DNA from: Dirofilaria immitis
Lineage: Eukaryota; Nematoda; Chromadorea; Rhabditida; Onchocercidae
NCBI GenBank assembly: GCA_024305405.1
Contig: JAKNDB010000068.1
Coordinates: 3,286,501 to 3,350,500 of the forward strand
Direction: 5' to 3'
DNA length: 64,000 nucleotides
Notes under the pieces: model-generated
The model's database searches: none
Told to the model about the DNA's origin: nothing
The model's input: only the letters and a program-made list of their open reading frames with translations
Shown: piece after piece, positions 62,611 through 64,000 of the stretch
Position numbering within the stretch: position 1 is the stretch's first letter
How the letters are laid out: every line of letters starts with the position of its first letter
Translations under genes and position numbers: made by a program

Positions 62611-64000
62611 AATGCTATTAAGATTTTGAACAGTTTAAAGTTTAAATTATCATTTATCATTTTCTGCTTTAAAACAACTGACGTAGAAAGCAGCTAACAA
62701 CAAAATGAATTATCAAAATTTTTGAAGTGATCAGAATTTTTTGAAATTATGAGAATTCGAAAAGATATTAATTGTTCGAAAAAATTTTTCGAAATTTCTG
62801 AAATGTTACAAATTTTTATTTAATAATACGATAATCAAACAAATATTTCAAATGTAAATAATATGTATAAAACATAATTGAAATTAAATATTTTATTTAA
62901 TAATATACGATAAGTGTTGCATAATATATCGAAATTAAAAATAGAATCAAACTAATAGTAATAATTCATTATATTTCAAAAGTTTAATTTAATTTTACGA
63001 AATTCTAATCATTTATTCCATGAATTATAGATTATGACAATTATATTTTCAATATAATTAAGAAAAGAAATAGAAAAAGCAATTAGTACGAAATATATAT
63101 TGCAAATTTTAATAGGATATGTCGAATGAAATGAAATTCGAGATTTTTCTGTTATAACGAAAAAAAAAGAAGAAAATGAAATTCATACCAGTATGATAAA
63201 GAAATACTAATATGTTAAATGTTATCATAAACATGATAAGCCTTATTTAGATCTAATTATTTAATTCATTTAAAAATTTCAACTATCTTTTAATGCAGCT
63301 TTTGCTATAAACAGCATGTAAAAACTTTTTCGTATCCGGATGGCATTTGTTGTTTACTTGCGGAAAGTTAACAACGGATATATTAACCTCTCTCTCTCCT
63401 ACATAAGACTTAAAGATAATAATCTCAGAAGTTTTTTGTTTACAAACTATTAGAGAGAGAAGGAGAGAGAGAGAAAGAGAGAGATGTTGCCAAGAAAATA
63501 ATAGTAATAATATATAATAACTATCAGCTAAATAATTGTTTACGAAAAATTTATTTTTTTAAAAAAGGAATTTATATATTTGGAAAAAACAATACTTTTA
63601 TTTCTTTAATTCAATGCTTGGGAAAAATTAGTTTTTAAAGAAATTTGGATAGAAATTTAAAATAAATTTATTAATGGAAATTATAGAAAATATATTTGAA
63701 TTAATATTATTATTATTATTAATATAATACTTAATTATAAAAAAATAAATTTACTTTTTATTATAAATCTAAAAAGAAAAGAAATGAATTAATTGAATAT
63801 ATCTGAAATATTCTATTAATTTTTCGTTTTTTTTTTTTTTGTCAATAAATCTTTCATTATTATTAATTAATTATTAACTCTCACCTTGTGAGAATTTATA
63901 TTACCTATTACCTATTTTTTTTGCCCCATTTTTCCCTCTTTTTCTTTTTCTAATTTAGCATTAACAGTTAAAAAATAAATAGTACCTAATCGAAGTGATG
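62611..64000. other. AT-rich end of window, no gene seen
   Basis: Besides the CT/GA tracts, only A- and T-rich sequence; no exon or conserved block is visible up to the window edge. Confidence 0.6.
63388..63485. repeat. CT tract facing a GA tract
   Basis: CTCTCTCTCC at about 63390 and AGAGAGAGAAGGAGAGAGAG at about 63452 could pair as an imperfect inverted repeat. Confidence 0.8.

Noticed and set aside
1..64000. Possible Wolbachia-derived or mitochondrial insertion, CRISPR array, tRNA or rRNA genes
   Set aside because: No bacterial-type ORF, regularly spaced repeat array, cloverleaf or rRNA core sequence was noticed on reading both strands; a covariance-model and translated search would be needed to exclude short fragments.

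Overview
This is nuclear DNA of an animal, almost certainly a parasitic nematode and most like a filarial worm. It is very AT-rich, with many T-rich intergenic stretches and microsatellites. Genes are split into many short exons with nematode-type acceptors (TTTTCAG, TTTGCAG). Three conserved animal genes can be rebuilt exon by exon by reading conserved protein blocks across splice sites. The species call is inference. No bacterial, plasmid, phage, CRISPR, tRNA or rRNA feature was seen.

Layout. Positions 284-3070 (+) hold the 3' part of an unrecognised Ser-rich protein gene. From 3.1 to 11.4 kb there is little besides a degenerate tandem-repeat tract (8.5-9.6 kb). From 11.4 to 15.0 kb (-) lies a small tandem family of short secreted Tyr-rich proteins: one intact copy, one copy with a frame break and one relic. 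Positions 22153-23460 (-) carry a five-exon gene for an unrecognised protein with a hydrophobic N-terminus. Positions 27374-32000 (+) encode a ZnT2/3/8-type zinc transporter, and 32893-42497 (+) the ER protein NOMO (nra-4). Positions 46111-59728 (-) encode CLU-1/CLUH. Past 59.7 kb is the upstream region of clu-1, rich in microsatellites, with a 131-133 bp direct repeat whose copies each carry a TGACGTCA site.

Two structural observations stand out. First, a roughly 0.7 kb block holding a zinc-transporter exon and its following intron is duplicated in inverted orientation inside a NOMO intron, so the NOMO pre-mRNA carries sequence antisense to the transporter. Second, the three conserved genes contain about fifteen apparent one- or two-base frame breaks, nearly all in homopolymer or dinucleotide runs, while splice sites and protein blocks around them are intact. 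This looks like uncorrected indel error in the assembly rather than gene death, and it explains why simple ORF calling breaks these genes up.

The conserved genes are housekeeping: zinc export or sequestration, ER membrane-protein biogenesis, and cytosolic handling of mRNAs for mitochondrial proteins. They do not form one pathway. The lineage-specific material is the Tyr-rich secreted family, the 22-23 kb gene and the 5' gene.
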